NCBI GenBank assembly: GCA_019828595.1
Contig: JAHQRK010000017.1
Coordinates: 1,054,001-1,118,000 of the forward strand
Source: Aphanomyces cochlioides
Lineage: Eukaryota; Oomycota; Saprolegniomycetes; Saprolegniales; Verrucalvaceae
Length of the DNA: 64,000 nt
Direction: 5' to 3'
Every line of letters begins with the position of its first letter. The first letter of the stretch is position 1. Both the position numbers and the translations under genes were made by a program. Of this stretch, positions 63,435 to 64,000 are shown in pieces. Below the pieces are notes generated by a model. The model searched no databases. It had not been told where the DNA came from and worked only from the letters and a program-made list of their open reading frames with translations.

Positions 63435-64000
63435 ATGGCGGACAAGCGGAAGCTCCTGGATGGACCGGCAATTGAAGAGCTCGCTTCGTCAGAGGATGAA
63501 CTGAGTGAAAAGAACCTCCGGAAGAGATTACGCCAAGCTCCATTTCTGGAGATAGACTCATCACAGGAGAAGGACGACAGTGAAATCCAGACAGACGCAG
63601 CTCCAACAGTTCTATCAACACACTCTGGTCGACCACGTCGTTCTGTCCGAGAGGCTCCAAAAGTACTCACAGAGCCTCCGCAAGTACTCACAGAGCTTCC
63701 ACCACCACGGAGAGCTGGATTACGCACAAAGGCGCCTCCTGCACAGGTTGCACTCGATTACGACACCTTCTTGCAGCAAAATGGCATAGAAGAGAAACCT
63801 CGCGGGATGGGCCGCCGTCCTGCACGCCCCAAAGTTGTCAAGCGTTCGTATTCGAGCGAATCGTTTGAAAGCAACTCGGACTCGTCCATTGCATCAGTGA
63901 AACCAAAACGTGGTCAAGCCAAGCGGCAAAGGAAGCCTCCCGCAAAGACATCCGCTGCGAAGCCCAAACGTTCTAAGACTAAAACCAAGAAAAACGATAG
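63435..64000 (+). CDS. Basic Lys/Arg/Pro-rich nuclear-type protein, 3' end outside the window
   Basis: An ATG at 63435 opens a frame of 188 codons still open at the window end. It begins MADKRKLLDGPAIEELASSE, is acidic to mixed for about 60 residues, contains a short tandem repeat (PKVLTEPPQVLTELPPP), and becomes very Lys/Arg/Ser-rich with several nuclear-localisation-like clusters (KPKRGQAKRQRKPPAKTS, KPKRSKTKTKKN). No folded domain is visible yet. Such N-terminal tails occur in chromatin remodellers and histone-tail-like proteins, but the identity must come from the part outside the window. Confidence 0.65.
   Translation, partial: MADKRKLLDGPAIEELASSEDELSEKNLRKRLRQAPFLEIDSSQEKDDSEIQTDAAPTVLSTHSGRPRRSVREAPKVLTEPPQVLTELPPPRRAGLRTKAPPAQVALDYDTFLQQNGIEEKPRGMGRRPARPKVVKRSYSSESFESNSDSSIASVKPKRGQAKRQRKPPAKTSAAKPKRSKTKTKKND

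Noticed and set aside
1..64000. CRISPR arrays, prophage or bacterial operons
   Set aside because: No regularly spaced repeats. Intron-rich genes and eukaryotic transposon families rule out a prokaryotic origin.

Overview
The window looks like oomycete nuclear DNA, most likely from a Saprolegnia/Aphanomyces-type water mould. That placement is inference from gene style: many introns of about 40-55 bp (usually GTACG...TAG), very compact host genes, a DIX-domain protein, a WNK kinase, a CEP19-type centriole protein (a flagellated lineage), and abundant pogo, mariner, Harbinger, Helitron and Ty3/gypsy elements. No database search was possible.

Layout. 0-3.7 kb: a 438-bp-arm inverted duplication carrying a small secreted Arg-rich protein gene and its broken copy, then degenerate repeats. 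3.7-10.5 kb: a dead Helitron-type Rep gene with part of its N-terminus duplicated around a 1.1-kb non-autonomous element; a shorter copy of that element lies at 10.1 kb. 11.6-12.0 kb: a paralogue of the secreted protein, then about 3 kb of diverged duplicated sequence. 15.5-21.4 kb: a decayed Ty3/gypsy chromovirus ending in a palindrome. 21.7-24.5 kb: nested and adjacent pogo elements. 24.7-28 kb: tRNA-like sequences, long hairpins and an exact 814-bp tandem duplication.

28.2-38.5 kb is the first host-gene island: PDZ-TBC RabGAP (+), YIF1 (+), F-BAR protein (-), WNK kinase (+), DIX protein (-). I resolved the exons of all five, and every joined exon set keeps an open frame. 38.7-42.9 kb is a very young Ty3/gypsy insertion (matching 174-bp LTRs, 5-bp target duplication) next to a Tc1-like DD34E transposase gene that is split by two nested mariner elements. 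A convergent second ORF follows.

47.9-54.9 kb is the second host island: GBP-like PH protein (+), CEP19-like (-), glyoxalase II (+), Mpv17/PMP22 (-), a small hypothetical ORF (-) and fumarylacetoacetase (-). 55.0-56.6 kb is an intact pogo element. 56.8-61.3 kb is a three-level nest: Harbinger inside a mariner-type element inside a mariner transposase pseudogene. At 63.4 kb a basic protein gene starts and runs off the end of the window.

The host genes are housekeeping or signalling genes (Rab traffic, Golgi traffic, membrane curvature, kinase signalling, methylglyoxal and tyrosine catabolism). They do not form a pathway. The less ordinary content is the secreted-protein family inside rearranged repeats, the transposon nests, and a recurring paired ATCCGGAT dyad in gene-proximal DNA.
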